A stretch of 64,000 nucleotides of DNA from Salinivirga cyanobacteriivorans (GTDB lineage Bacteria > Bacteroidota > Bacteroidia > Bacteroidales > Salinivirgaceae), in assembly GCF_001443605.1 (NCBI RefSeq), contig NZ_CP013118.1, forward strand, positions 62,001-126,000, written 5' to 3'. The stretch's first letter is position 1; each line of letters starts with the position of its first letter. Positions 18,849-29,180 of the stretch are shown in pieces. The notes beneath the pieces were generated by a model. That model had not been told where the DNA came from. It saw only the letters and a program-made list of their open reading frames with translations, and did no database searches. The position numbers and the translations under genes were made by a program.

Positions 18849-19925
18849 TTATGCATGTTGCTTTTCAAATTCCTGCATACAGTTCACCAATTCTTTTACA
18901 TCTTCTACAGTACTGGCATTGTAAGTAGAAGCACGGAAACCACCAACTGAACGGTGACCTTTGATGCCTACGATATTGTTATCAGCAGCATATTTTAAAA
19001 AGTCGTCCTGTAAGTTTTGGTATTTTTCTTCGAAAATAAAGGTAATGTTCATGCGTGAGCGCGAAGCTTTATCAATTACAGTACCTTTAAACATTGGGTT
19101 ACGGTCTATTTCGCCATAAAGCATATCGGCACGCTCTTTTGCGCGGCGCTCCATCTCTTCTACTCCACCCTGTGCTTTTACCCATTTAAGCGTCTCTTTT
19201 ACGCCAAATACATTCACACATGGAGGTGTATTGAACATAGAACCTTTTTTCACGTGTGTTTCGTATTTCAACATAGTTGGAATTGGGCGATCTACAACTT
19301 TGTCGAGCATATCTTTACGGATAATCACAAAAGTAACACCGGCGGGGCCAACATTTTTTTGCGCACCACCATAAATCATGGCATATTTACTTACATCGAT
19401 TTTGCGGCTCATCATATCCGATGACATATCGGCTATAAGGGGCACATCACCTGTATCGAGATCTTCAAAAATCTCTGTTCCGCGAATTGTATTGTTTGAG
19501 GTAATGTGAATATAATCTACATCTTTAGGTACATCAACCTTTGGATAATAAGCAAAATCTTTGTCTTCGCTGCTTGCTATAACCTCAACTTCGCCAAACA
19601 TTTTGGCCTCTTTTATAGCTTTGGTCGACCATGAACCTGTATCAACATAAGCCGCTTTTTTATTCATGAAGTTATAAGGAATCATGGCAAACTGCATTGA
19701 TGCACCTCCACCGAGGAAAAGAACCTCATAATTTTCCGGAATATTCAACAGTTCTTTAAACAGATCCTGGGCTTCATCTATTACAGCCTGAAATTCTTTG
19801 CTGCGGTGCGAAACTTCCATGATCGATTGGCCGGCATTACCAAGTTCTTTTACAGCTTCTGCTGTGTTTTCCAATGCTTGTTCCGGTAGTTTGCAGGGGC
19901 CTGCATTAAAAATATGTTTTCTCAT
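18849..19925 (-). CDS. serC: Phosphoserine aminotransferase
   Basis: 358 residues, full length for SerC, a PLP enzyme that converts 3-phosphohydroxypyruvate and glutamate to phosphoserine. Motifs are [13 protein letters not shown] at the N-terminus, [17 protein letters not shown], and the PLP-lysine region [12 protein letters not shown], followed by the C-terminal [11 protein letters not shown]. It is the first gene of the serC-serA-DUF1015 operon, so two of three serine-pathway steps are encoded together. No phosphoserine phosphatase is in view. Confidence 0.95.
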   Translation of the reverse strand: MRKHIFNAGPCKLPEQALENTAEAVKELGNAGQSIMEVSHRSKEFQAVIDEAQDLFKELLNIPENYEVLFLGGGASMQFAMIPYNFMNKKAAYVDTGSWSTKAIKEAKMFGEVEVIASSEDKDFAYYPKVDVPKDVDYIHITSNNTIRGTEIFEDLDTGDVPLIADMSSDMMSRKIDVSKYAMIYGGAQKNVGPAGVTFVIIRKDMLDKVVDRPIPTMLKYETHVKKGSMFNTPPCVNVFGVKETLKWVKAQGGVEEMERRAKERADMLYGEIDRNPMFKGTVIDKASRSRMNITFIFEEKYQNLQDDFLKYAADNNIVGIKGHRSVGGFRASTYNASTVEDVKELVNCMQEFEKQHA

Positions 19926-20031
19926 AATTGTGCTTTTAGAAATTTTTAGCGAATTTAGTATAAAAATTACTGAAAACGTAATGTTTTACAGCAATAAACA
20001 CAATCATTTTTATCCACAAAGGCGCATGCAT

Positions 20032-20364
20032 ATGAGGATTCTGATTTTCTTGATATTAATTGCATTAATTTCTCCGGATTCGATGGCACAAAAAATTTAT
20101 AAAACAGATCTCAAAAGTGAGGCTGACTATATTGCCTGGGAAACCAAATATAAATCTGAAGCCGATGTGTGGGTTTTTCTGACAGAAAATAAAACTGAAG
20201 CCAAAAAGCGCAGCGGTATATGGTATTTTACCGACAAAAGAGCGCAAGCCGACTATAAAATATATTTTACCGGTTTTAAAGCAGAAGCCGATTGGCTTAT
20301 TTACTATACCGAAAACAAAACCGAAGCAGGATATACATACAGAGAAGAAGATGAAGGATACTAA
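20032..20364 (+). CDS. Small exported DUF6150-like repeat protein
   Basis: About 110 residues. Start taken at 20032 (MRILIFLILIALIS, signal peptide ending near SMAQ); 20026 is also possible. The mature part is a string of short repeats of the form SEADxxxWxTxYK / TEAxxxxxxYFTD / AEADWLIYYTENKTEA, typical of DUF6150 proteins. These probably form repeated beta-hairpins. Its 3' end overlaps the next gene by 14 bp in another frame, so the two are translationally linked. Function unknown. Confidence 0.75.
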   Translation: MRILIFLILIALISPDSMAQKIYKTDLKSEADYIAWETKYKSEADVWVFLTENKTEAKKRSGIWYFTDKRAQADYKIYFTGFKAEADWLIYYTENKTEAGYTYREEDEGY

Positions 20365-20920
20365 AAACCGCTGCTGGTGGGCACCAGCCAACGACCCTGA
20401 ATATATAAAATATCATGATGAAGAATGGGGTGTTCCAACGCACAATGACCGCGACCTATTTGAAATGCTTGTGCTGGAAGGTGCACAGGCCGGATTATCA
20501 TGGTCGACCATATTACACAAACGGGGAAACTATCGCAAAGCATTTGACAATTTTGAGGTTACAAAAGTTGCCAATTATGATGAATCAAAAATAGAAGCTC
20601 TGTTGCAAAACAAAGGTATTGTACGAAATCAGTTGAAAATACGAAGTGCAATTAAAAATGCCAGGGTATTTATTACGATTCAAGAAGAATTTGGCTCTTT
20701 TAACTACTATATTTGGAGTTTTGTCAGCCATAAACCCATTGTGAACCATTGGAATAAACCGGAAGATGTGCCAGCTATAACAGCATTATCAAAGACAATA
20801 TCAAAAGACCTGAAAAAACGGGGAATGAGTTTCGTTGGACCGACTATCATATATGCCTATATGCAGTCTATTGGCATGGTCAATGATCATCTTACAAGCT
20901 GTTTTATTCACCCTGAATAA
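20351..20920 (+). CDS. tag: DNA-3-methyladenine glycosylase I
   Basis: 189 residues, normal length. This base-excision repair enzyme removes 3-methyladenine from alkylated DNA. Motifs are the N-terminal NRCWWA with zinc-ligand Cys, YHDEEWGVPTHNDRDLFEMLVLEGAQAGLSW, the helix KIRSAIKNARVF, and the C-terminal GPTIIYAYMQSIGMVNDHLTSC. The start overlaps the upstream DUF6150 gene. Confidence 0.94.
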   Translation: MKDTKNRCWWAPANDPEYIKYHDEEWGVPTHNDRDLFEMLVLEGAQAGLSWSTILHKRGNYRKAFDNFEVTKVANYDESKIEALLQNKGIVRNQLKIRSAIKNARVFITIQEEFGSFNYYIWSFVSHKPIVNHWNKPEDVPAITALSKTISKDLKKRGMSFVGPTIIYAYMQSIGMVNDHLTSCFIHPE

Positions 20921-20995
20921 TTCACAACGTATTTCATTAAATATGGTTATTGGTTTGCTTTTATCTAAAAATTACTAATTTCAGGCTTTCTATTA

Positions 20996-23353
20996 ATGGC
21001 AATAAAAGATAACATAAACATCCATTCATCAAAATACACACCACGCTTAAAGGTTATTATTGTGGTATGTACAGGCATTCTATCCTTAGTGGTGTCTCAG
21101 TTTAATATTAATGTAGATATTGGGCACATACAATTTAATTTTCCCTGGTCTGTAGGGTTACCCCTCCTTATTGCGATAACATTTGGAGGAAAATACGGCT
21201 TCCTGTCAGGTATAACCGGCGGAGCACTTTATCCATTGCTTTTATGGCCGCAGGAGGGTTATGCAAATTTGGCTGTAGTGATGCTATTACTAAGCTTATA
21301 TTACATATCGGGCAGCGTAATTCACGGTCACCATTTAAAACATAAATACCCGCTTACAATAAAAATTATTTTTTTAGGCATTTTAGCTTCGGTTGGCTAT
21401 ACCATCATTTATTTAGTATTATATAATCCCTTGCTGAACTTGAATCCTGCTTTTTGGCAAACCGAAACAATTAATCATCTTGATATTTCTATTTTAAAGG
21501 CCTTTGCCATAAAAGATACGCTGAATTTTGTTTTTATGTTAATAACAGCAGAGCTGTTCTTTAAGCTCCCGGCAATCAGAACCATACTGGGAATAAGCTC
21601 TATGAAGTTCATGCGTAAAAACAATGAAATTTTTGCCCTGTGCATACTTACTTCAGTATTTATGTGGCTAACTTTTATCGGACTCGACTATTATTTATTG
21701 CGAAGTGTAGAAAATCAATCTCATTATTACGACAGCATTGCACTGTTTATCACAATGGCTACCGGAGTAATAGTAGCCCGAGTACTTATTCGTTTTATAG
21801 AACACAGACTGCAAGCCGAAAATGCTTTGCTTTTAAGTGAAGAAAAATTCCGCATGATTAGTGAAAATGCCTACGACCTTATTGCTTTACACAACATTGA
21901 CGGTTTTATAAAATATGTATCACCATCTATCAAAAAATTTAGTGGCTTACCGCCAGAAAAAGTCATAGGTGAACATGTTACTTCATTTTTGCATCCTGAT
22001 GACTGGCCACAATTTAAGAAAAGCCGAAAAAAACTAGTAGAAGAAAGTCCTTATTTAAAAATTAAACAACGAATAAAACACGCAGATGGACATTACACCT
22101 GGGTGGAATCTAACGGACAGTTAATACAAACTGAAGATGATAATGAAACATACGTACAGGTTGTAAGTCGTGATATTACAGACCAAATTAAAGCAGAAGC
22201 AGCACTTCGTGAAAATGAACAAACACTCACCAACATTTTTAACCATGCGCCTTTTACAATGATCTTGCTAGATGGCGAAATGAAGATTGTCAAGATCAAT
22301 ACCAATCCTTTGCTTACAAAAGAAATGCAATCAAATGCTCTGGGCGCAACTATTGGAGAAACTTTCAGGTGTATTGAACCAACCAGAAATAATATGCCAT
22401 GCGGAGCAGGCCGTTGGTGTAAAAATTGTATTATCAAAAAACTATTCAACGAGGCTTATCAGCACAACCGTGCTTATCAGAAACATGAAGGCTCAATAAT
22501 TATCCAGGGAAGAGAAGGTATGCAAAGGCATACTGTGCTGGTATCCTCTTCGTTGCTATACCGCAGAGAAAAGAAATATGTGCTTATTACAATAGACGAT
22601 ATTACAGCCCGTAAGCAAATGGAAGTGCAACTCGAAAAGGCGAAAGAAAAGGCAGAAGAGAGCGATAAACTCAAGTCGGCATTTCTGGCCAATATGAGTC
22701 ACGAAATACGTACCCCCATGAATGGCATAATTGGTTTTGCCCAAATGCTTAAAGAGCGCAAAAACCTCATTCACAAAACAGACAGGTACCTTGACATTAT
22801 TATGGAGAATAGCAAGCGCCTCATGGTATTGGTAAACGATATTCTGGATATTTCGGGTATTGAAAGCGGTCGTTTGAAATTTCTTTACAAAAACATCCAT
22901 CTGAAAAACATGCTCGATGATATTTATGATTTTATCAAGCCCACAGCCAAAGAGAAATCATTGAAGCTCCATATTTCGAAACCCGCAAATGGACCCGATT
23001 ACATCAGAACAGATGATGCGAGATTGAGACAGGTATTGATTAATTTATTGAACAACGCCATGAAATTCACCGAAAAAGGAGAAATTGAATTTGGCTACAC
23101 AATAGAATCCGAGGCGATTAGTTTTTTTGTGCGTGATACAGGCATCGGTATACCGGAAAGTGAAAAAAATAATATTTTTCTGCGCTTCAGGCAGGTAGAG
23201 CAGGATTTCACCAAAGTTAAGGGTGGCACCGGACTCGGACTCTCAATTTCTAAAAAAATAGTTGAGCATTGGGGTGGGGAAATTTGGGTAGATTCTACAC
23301 CCCAAAAGGGCTCAACTTTTTATTTTACTATTCCGTTCAATGAACATAAATAA
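20996..23353 (+). CDS. PAS-domain sensor histidine kinase
   Basis: 785 residues. The first 270 have about seven membrane segments forming an integral sensor. A PAS domain at about 283-400 (FRMISENAYDLIALHNIDGFIKYVSPS) ends in a PAC motif. A second PAS at about 405-540 contains a CRxIE...CGAGRWCKNC cysteine cluster that could bind metal. The HisKA domain carries the phospho-acceptor H569 in NMSHEIRTP. The ATPase domain shows an N-box (LINLLNNAMKF), DTGIGIP and GGTGLGLSI. There is no receiver domain and no response-regulator gene beside it, so it is an orphan kinase. Signal unknown. Confidence 0.9.
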   Translation: MAIKDNINIHSSKYTPRLKVIIVVCTGILSLVVSQFNINVDIGHIQFNFPWSVGLPLLIAITFGGKYGFLSGITGGALYPLLLWPQEGYANLAVVMLLLSLYYISGSVIHGHHLKHKYPLTIKIIFLGILASVGYTIIYLVLYNPLLNLNPAFWQTETINHLDISILKAFAIKDTLNFVFMLITAELFFKLPAIRTILGISSMKFMRKNNEIFALCILTSVFMWLTFIGLDYYLLRSVENQSHYYDSIALFITMATGVIVARVLIRFIEHRLQAENALLLSEEKFRMISENAYDLIALHNIDGFIKYVSPSIKKFSGLPPEKVIGEHVTSFLHPDDWPQFKKSRKKLVEESPYLKIKQRIKHADGHYTWVESNGQLIQTEDDNETYVQVVSRDITDQIKAEAALRENEQTLTNIFNHAPFTMILLDGEMKIVKINTNPLLTKEMQSNALGATIGETFRCIEPTRNNMPCGAGRWCKNCIIKKLFNEAYQHNRAYQKHEGSIIIQGREGMQRHTVLVSSSLLYRREKKYVLITIDDITARKQMEVQLEKAKEKAEESDKLKSAFLANMSHEIRTPMNGIIGFAQMLKERKNLIHKTDRYLDIIMENSKRLMVLVNDILDISGIESGRLKFLYKNIHLKNMLDDIYDFIKPTAKEKSLKLHISKPANGPDYIRTDDARLRQVLINLLNNAMKFTEKGEIEFGYTIESEAISFFVRDTGIGIPESEKNNIFLRFRQVEQDFTKVKGGTGLGLSISKKIVEHWGGEIWVDSTPQKGSTFYFTIPFNEHK

Positions 23354-23977
23354 TTAATTATCAATACATTGATTGATAAGCTTTATATTAACCGCAAACA
23401 ATCCAATCAAATATTTCGATTTAACTTTGGATCAGTTGAAAAAGTTGTGGGCTTTCTAATAATGGTTGAATTTTTTTAAGAGAATAGAACGCGGGTTATA
23501 CAGGTTAATTAATCAAAATTTCAGATGTTTGCTCTCTTTGTAGCATAGTGTTCGGTAATTATTTTAATAAAATAACATGTCAGATATCTTAGATAAGCTG
23601 ATTTTCACAGATAAGTAGAAGCATAGTTGTGGCTTTTTACAAAAAAATCTGGTAATGAAACCCAGGAATTCCAATCATAACCCCAAGCGTTATCAGTATT
23701 CATCCGTTTATCGCAGATATTTATAGAAAAATGCTTAGCTGATAAGTATTTTAGTCCATTATTTTTTCTAATGGAATTAGCCGTTTAATCTGCGTTCTAT
23801 TTTTATTTACGGAAGTTCGTTCAGGTTACTTCTGAAATGTTTTTTGCATTCTAACAATTCAAACCATGTCTTTATGCTCTAGCATCAAATGGGTTGTAAT
23901 ATGTTCAACATAGACAATTCAATACTAATCCACAACTTTATAAAAAACTCCCTTTCTTTCTGGTTTTTTGTATTTTT
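23354..23977. other. Long intergenic region, no gene seen
   Basis: 624 bp of AT-rich sequence between the kinase and an outer-membrane protein gene that converges on it. I find no convincing ORF, tRNA or terminator. It is presumably spacer or decayed DNA. Confidence 0.4.
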
Positions 23978-24520
23978 TTACTTCAGCAGACCAAACTCCA
24001 CGCTTAGTGTTGGGATATACAAGGGCGTTTCTTTATTAAAATTTGCAATAAAGTCTACCCCAACACTCATAAACCTGAATGGGATATATTTTACACCGGC
24101 TTTAATGGATAAACCCACAACCCAAATATCTTCAGTAGCATAGGTATTGCCACCGTCATCGAGCTCAATAATTTCGTTTGTTCGTTTGGTTTTTAGAAAC
24201 GGGGCAATACCGCCTAAATACTGTATGCGTATTTTACCACGGTCGAGGTTTTTGCCAAGCATAAAGCTGTAATGCTCATAAGTTTCTAAAGGTCTGTCGG
24301 AACTGGCTATGCTATGCTCTTCCAGTACATGGTAACCGGCACTGTAAACCATCTTATCCCAGGCAATGTCCACATCTCCACCATAAACCAGACCATCTTT
24401 ATTGAAAAACCCGGCCTGTGGGTTTAAAGCAAATCCCTGAAACCCTGTTTGTGCTTGCACAGCATTAAAACTGCATAAAATTGATAATACTAAAGCTGAT
24501 ACAATTACTTGTTTTTTCAT
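23978..24520 (-). CDS. Outer-membrane beta-barrel-like protein
   Basis: 180 residues with a clear signal peptide (MKKQVIVSALVLSILCSFNAVQAQ). The mature part has alternating hydrophobic strands and ends in LSVEFGLLK, which resembles an outer-membrane beta-barrel C-terminus. Not recognised as a specific family. Single gene. Confidence 0.65.
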   Translation of the reverse strand: MKKQVIVSALVLSILCSFNAVQAQTGFQGFALNPQAGFFNKDGLVYGGDVDIAWDKMVYSAGYHVLEEHSIASSDRPLETYEHYSFMLGKNLDRGKIRIQYLGGIAPFLKTKRTNEIIELDDGGNTYATEDIWVVGLSIKAGVKYIPFRFMSVGVDFIANFNKETPLYIPTLSVEFGLLK

Positions 24521-24648
24521 TTTTTTCGGGCAAAAATAGCAGATTAATAAAGCTTTGCAAAATGTTTTATCTTAAATCAAGTCAACCCATAAATATTAAC
24601 AGATACCTGTCACCGCCATAAATGGTGGCGCAGTGAGTATGTTTATTT

Positions 24649-24812
24649 CTAGTGTCATGTCAAGTGTGAAATATCGGGTAAGTTGAAGATATTTTCGTTT
24701 TTAGCAAGACAAAAAATGTGCGCATAGCAGCGTTCTGTAAACATTTTTTAACGCAGATAAAAATGAAAAGATCAATACTTGGCCCGTAAGATTATGCTTG
24801 ACATGACACTAG
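24649..24812. repeat. 164-bp element bounded by 16-bp perfect inverted repeats (MITE candidate)
   Basis: CTAGTGTCATGTCAAG at 24649-24664 is perfectly inverted at 24797-24812. The 132 bp between contain no ORF. The layout is that of a miniature inverted-repeat element. A target duplication is not clear from the flanks. Confidence 0.6.
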
Positions 24813-24934
24813 GATTTGGTAACGCAGCAAATGTGCTAAGATAATGGCATGCATAATTTTCGATATATTTTCAGGTAAGTACAGAAATTCCAAAAACTCC
24901 TGTAGTTACTGATGTAAATGACCAAAATATTAAC

Positions 24935-27448
24935 CTATTCACGGAAATAGAGTTTTAATAGAAAAGGAAGCTCTTCATTCTCAGGAGCTATACGAATGGC
25001 TTTTTGCAACTGATTGTAAAGTAACCGTTTATCGTTGGTCAACATACCCTCCAGCCCCCGGGTCATCATTTTATTGGCTTCAATGAAGCGTTTCATTTTC
25101 ATGGTGTCAGGAATATTGTGGAATACGCGGAATACACCATCGCGGTTAAAATTCAAATAGGCCAGGTTTTGTGGCAAATTTTCTTCACGAAAAACACTAA
25201 AATCGAAAAACTCCACATAGGAGCGATTATCGGTATTAATTTTTATCTCTTTCGGGAAATCCTCAATGGCCAAAGGGTCGAAAATTAAGTTGGCCGCCAA
25301 ATGATACGGATTGGCATAAAAATACGGGTCTTTTGGGAAATCGGCAATCCTGCTGCTCCATTTTTCAAAATCGATTTTTACCGGATCGGTACTTCCCATC
25401 AGCACAGCGTGGTAGTGGCCAAGCCACACGACAGTGTGCGGAAAAACATGATGAAAGGTTTTTATTAATCCCAGCAAGTCGTCCCTGTTCAGCTTATGCA
25501 AAGGTAAATACTGGGTGACCATACCTCCCGGGTTCAGATGCTTTTTATAAAGCTCAAAATAGGCTGTTGTATAGAGGTTTCCAGAGCCAAGCACCGGGTG
25601 CGTAGGATCGCTGGAAATGAGGTCGTAAGTTTCGGAGGTGGATTGTAAAAAATGCCGGCCATCGTCGCCATGTATGGTCAGTCGCGGATCGTTTACAATA
25701 TTGTTGTTCAATGCACTATAGTATTTCGCTGCTTTTTTAAGTCCGGGCACCAATTCCACACAATCGATCTGCTCTATTTCGTCGTGCGAGGCAATGGCAG
25801 ATGTGGTTACTCCGATACCAAAACCCACAATCAGTGCTTTTTTGGCCTGCAACCCGGCAAAAAATGGCATGTGTCCCACCATTTTTACCGCCTTAATGGC
25901 ATCGTAACTTGAACCAATAACAGACGCATTATTTACATAAGTAGATTTTACAGAATTATTGCCCTCACTCATCTCACCAACAACCAAAGTACCTTGTACA
26001 GCCTCGTTGTAATGCAACACTTTTTTATCCTCAAGGTGAAAAGAGGGTGGTAAAATGCGCATATGCAATCCGGAGATAGTAACCAAAAAAAGCAGGGCAA
26101 TGGATACCAGCGCCATGATACGGGGATTTTTGCGGTCGCTTTCAGGCAAATGGCGCAGGGTAAACACAAGGGCTAAAAAAAGCAATATGGCCACCAGCAA
26201 AATACTCCTGCCCGTACCTGCCAGCGGGATAAATAAAAATGCAGCAATGAGCGGTCCAACAAAAGACCCCAACGCATTGGCCAGCATAATGCGGCCCACA
26301 TTCCTGCCCACATTTTGGTATGATTGTGTATATAAATCAACAGCAAAAGGAAAAGCATAACCAGATACGGCTGCCACAGGTAATATCACAATAATAGAAA
26401 CAACCACAGGAATGATTAATAAACGGGTAAAATGTGTATTAAACACATCATGCAAAGGGAAAAGCATCGCTTCGGGCAAATTTAACAGCACAATAAGGCC
26501 AAAAACACTCAGTGCAGCCAATAAAATATACAAAAGCGAAATGCGCTTGCCGGGAGCTGCCACTTTATTCCTGCCCGATTTGTAATACCAGCTGCCTGCA
26601 AACAATCCTGCAATTACCAGCGAGGCGATAAGAGAAAACGTATAACTGGTATTGGTAAGGTAAACCTTTAGCATGCGCACCCATATCACCTGCAGGGCAA
26701 TAACCGCCAAACCACACATGAAAGTGAGCATTAAAGCCGGCCTGCGCCAATCGGCTGCAGGCTTTTTCTTTTTAGCCTCCCTATCTGGCACTGACGCTTC
26801 ATCGACAGCAGGTAATGGCATAAAACGCCAGGCCACAAAGGCAAGCATTAACATCACAAATGTACCGGCAGCAACCGTTTCTAGCTGGCCTAACTGTCCC
26901 AGAAAAATAAAACCGGTGATCAAACCACCCAATGTACTGCCAAGGGTTTCAAGACCGTAAATGTGGCCCATATGATGCTTAATCTGGTCATTACCGCGAA
27001 TCAGTATTTTGGCAATTGTCGGCAAAATACCACCCATAAAAAACGCCGAAACAATAAGCATAACAAATGCCACGAGGTAGACAATACTTTCACGCAAAAC
27101 TACCCCGGTGCCGGCCATGGTTTCATAAAGCCCGGGCAGTCCAAAGCTGAAAAGCAAATAGTTGACCACCCCGAGTAATCCGATAATACCAAAGAGGGCA
27201 GCGAGCAAATGTTTATTGGGTTTAAGCCTGTTAATATATCGCCCCCAAAACATGCCGCCAAAACCAAGTCCACCCATGAAAGTGGCCAGCACTAGCGTAG
27301 AAGCAAAAACCGTAGAGCCCAAATAGAGCGATAGAATACGGTTCCAACTGATCTCAAAAACCAGGAAACTAAATCCTGCAAAGAATACAACTATTTGAGG
27401 TATCAAACTTATTTTGTGGTAGCTATGTTTCGTCATTTGGATTGCCAT
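24935..27448 (-). CDS. MFS transporter-spermidine synthase-like fusion protein
   Basis: 837 residues. About 14 membrane segments in residues 15-470 form a transporter-like region (GGLGFGGMFWGRYI, MGGILPTIAKIL). Residues of about 490-770 form a Rossmann methyltransferase-type spermidine synthase domain with GFGIGVTTSA near 540, DGRHFL and SSDPTHPVLGSGNLYT. This two-part build is known as the 'fused MFS/spermidine synthase' family. Polyamine synthesis is not proven for the family. A second ATG lies 12 bp inside. Single gene; the accessory region starts just upstream. Confidence 0.85.
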   Translation of the reverse strand: MAIQMTKHSYHKISLIPQIVVFFAGFSFLVFEISWNRILSLYLGSTVFASTLVLATFMGGLGFGGMFWGRYINRLKPNKHLLAALFGIIGLLGVVNYLLFSFGLPGLYETMAGTGVVLRESIVYLVAFVMLIVSAFFMGGILPTIAKILIRGNDQIKHHMGHIYGLETLGSTLGGLITGFIFLGQLGQLETVAAGTFVMLMLAFVAWRFMPLPAVDEASVPDREAKKKKPAADWRRPALMLTFMCGLAVIALQVIWVRMLKVYLTNTSYTFSLIASLVIAGLFAGSWYYKSGRNKVAAPGKRISLLYILLAALSVFGLIVLLNLPEAMLFPLHDVFNTHFTRLLIIPVVVSIIVILPVAAVSGYAFPFAVDLYTQSYQNVGRNVGRIMLANALGSFVGPLIAAFLFIPLAGTGRSILLVAILLFLALVFTLRHLPESDRKNPRIMALVSIALLFLVTISGLHMRILPPSFHLEDKKVLHYNEAVQGTLVVGEMSEGNNSVKSTYVNNASVIGSSYDAIKAVKMVGHMPFFAGLQAKKALIVGFGIGVTTSAIASHDEIEQIDCVELVPGLKKAAKYYSALNNNIVNDPRLTIHGDDGRHFLQSTSETYDLISSDPTHPVLGSGNLYTTAYFELYKKHLNPGGMVTQYLPLHKLNRDDLLGLIKTFHHVFPHTVVWLGHYHAVLMGSTDPVKIDFEKWSSRIADFPKDPYFYANPYHLAANLIFDPLAIEDFPKEIKINTDNRSYVEFFDFSVFREENLPQNLAYLNFNRDGVFRVFHNIPDTMKMKRFIEANKMMTRGLEGMLTNDKRLLYNQLQKAIRIAPENEELPFLLKLYFRE

Positions 27449-27670
27449 TTAAAAATACCAAAACTACATAAAAATACATTACTGTCCGATAAAAGCACGG
27501 AATTGATCAATTGATTTTTCAAAACTATGATTTTCTGAGAATTAAGGTTTGCATTTAATGAATTTTTTAAAGTAAGCCTCAGAATAGAGAGGGCTGCATC
27601 AATTCGTCATAAGTTTTCTGCCAATCTTTGTCCGGATGCTCAAGAAACCTGAATAAATGAATGTAGTTAA

Positions 27671-29180
27671 TTCTACTTTAACAGATTAAAAAAAACGAAG
27701 TTATTTTAAGTGAATAACAGTGATAATCCGTTAACATTTAGTATATTGCGCATGTTAAAAAAATGTAATTTTATTTGCAATGGGTAACGAGCGAATCACT
27801 TAAAAAAAGATTATAACAATGGTAAAACACTGCTTGCGGTTAACGACCGTCTTGAAGTGTATTTGTCTGAATATGAGTATTTTTTCAAAAATAAAACAAA
27901 GACAAACTTCGATAAAGCCTCTCAATATGTCGAAGGACTTGCATTAAGCGATTTGAAAAACATAGAACGCATAAGTGAAACATTGAATGCCAACTATCAT
28001 CAGATGCAGCATTTCATAACAGAATCTAACTGGGATGCTCGGGCTGTCATCGATCAAACTGCAAAAAATGTAGACCAAGCATTGCCCAATCGGAAGTTAA
28101 CAGGACTACTCATCGATGAAAGTGGTTGGGTTAAAAAGGGAAAGAAAAGCGTTGGTGTTGATCATCAGTATTGTGGGAATGTAGGAAAAACAGCAAACTC
28201 ACAGGTAGCCGTTTTTGGCTGCCTTTGTAATGACAAATACGCCTCGTTGGTCGATACCAGGCTTTATTTACCAAAATCATGGATCGATGATCAGGGTAGA
28301 TGTGAAGCTGCAGGTATACCCCGTGAAGATAGGATTTTCCGCACAAAACCAGAGTTGGCAACAGAAATAGTAAAGCATCAACTTGAAATGGGTATATCAT
28401 TTGATTACGTTGGAGCGGATGGCCTATATGGAAATGACATTGTATTTACCCGTTCTGTGGCTGATTTGGGCTTAATTTATATGCTTGATATTCATAGTAA
28501 TCAAAAGATATATTTAGAAGAGCCAGAACTTTATTTGCCCGAACGCAAGAGTAATCGGGGGCGCGCCCCAAAAAAGCTAAAAGCAAGTACATCAGCAGTT
28601 AATGCCGACACCTACATTAAAACCCTGTCCGCAAAGGATTGGAAGAAATTAAATATTCGCGATTCTGCAAAAGGCAAACTCAAGGGGCTCTTTCATTTCA
28701 AGACTGTTTACATTTGGGACAAAGCCTCCAATGCCGTTGAAAAACGTTTATTGGTTGTTTCGAAAAGAAAAACAAATGATTGCGTAGAGACTAAATATTC
28801 ATTCACAAATGCCGAACTTGTCCAGTACACCGAACAAGCACTGGCATATATGCAGGCACAGCGTTTTTTTATAGAGCACAGTTTCAAAGAACAAAAGCAA
28901 ATATTGGGGATGGACCATTTTCAGACTCGTAAATGGAAATCATGGTATCATCAAGTTGCATTAAATATGATTGTAGGCAGTTTTATGTTAAAGGAGAAAA
29001 TTTTAAATCAGGACCAGATTCCATTGCTTTCTGCAAGGGACATCATGGATTTTTTGGTATATAAGTTTTACCGTGAAATGACAGATGAGCGTATGTTGGA
29101 AAAATTGGAACATCGACACAAAAAAAGGCAACGGGATATAGATTACTGTTATTCAAAACAATAAATGTGTTAAAGTAGAA
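27671..29180. mobile_element. IS701-family element inserted in the IS4 transposase gene
   Basis: Inverted ends TTCTACTTTAACA (27671) and TGTTAAAGTAGAA (to 29180) are flanked by TTAA on both sides (27667-27670 and 29181-29184), the expected 4-bp target duplication. Removing the element restores the IS4 reading frame exactly. Confidence 0.92.
27857..29164 (+). CDS. IS701-family transposase
   Basis: 435 residues from a GTG start; the frame is open back to 27788 but has no ATG. DDE-type motifs LLIDESGWVKKGKKSVGV, YVGADGLYGND and the C-terminal FFIEHSFKEQKQILGM helix with the catalytic Glu are all present. The gene appears intact and fills its element. Confidence 0.88.
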   Translation: MYLSEYEYFFKNKTKTNFDKASQYVEGLALSDLKNIERISETLNANYHQMQHFITESNWDARAVIDQTAKNVDQALPNRKLTGLLIDESGWVKKGKKSVGVDHQYCGNVGKTANSQVAVFGCLCNDKYASLVDTRLYLPKSWIDDQGRCEAAGIPREDRIFRTKPELATEIVKHQLEMGISFDYVGADGLYGNDIVFTRSVADLGLIYMLDIHSNQKIYLEEPELYLPERKSNRGRAPKKLKASTSAVNADTYIKTLSAKDWKKLNIRDSAKGKLKGLFHFKTVYIWDKASNAVEKRLLVVSKRKTNDCVETKYSFTNAELVQYTEQALAYMQAQRFFIEHSFKEQKQILGMDHFQTRKWKSWYHQVALNMIVGSFMLKEKILNQDQIPLLSARDIMDFLVYKFYREMTDERMLEKLEHRHKKRQRDIDYCYSKQ

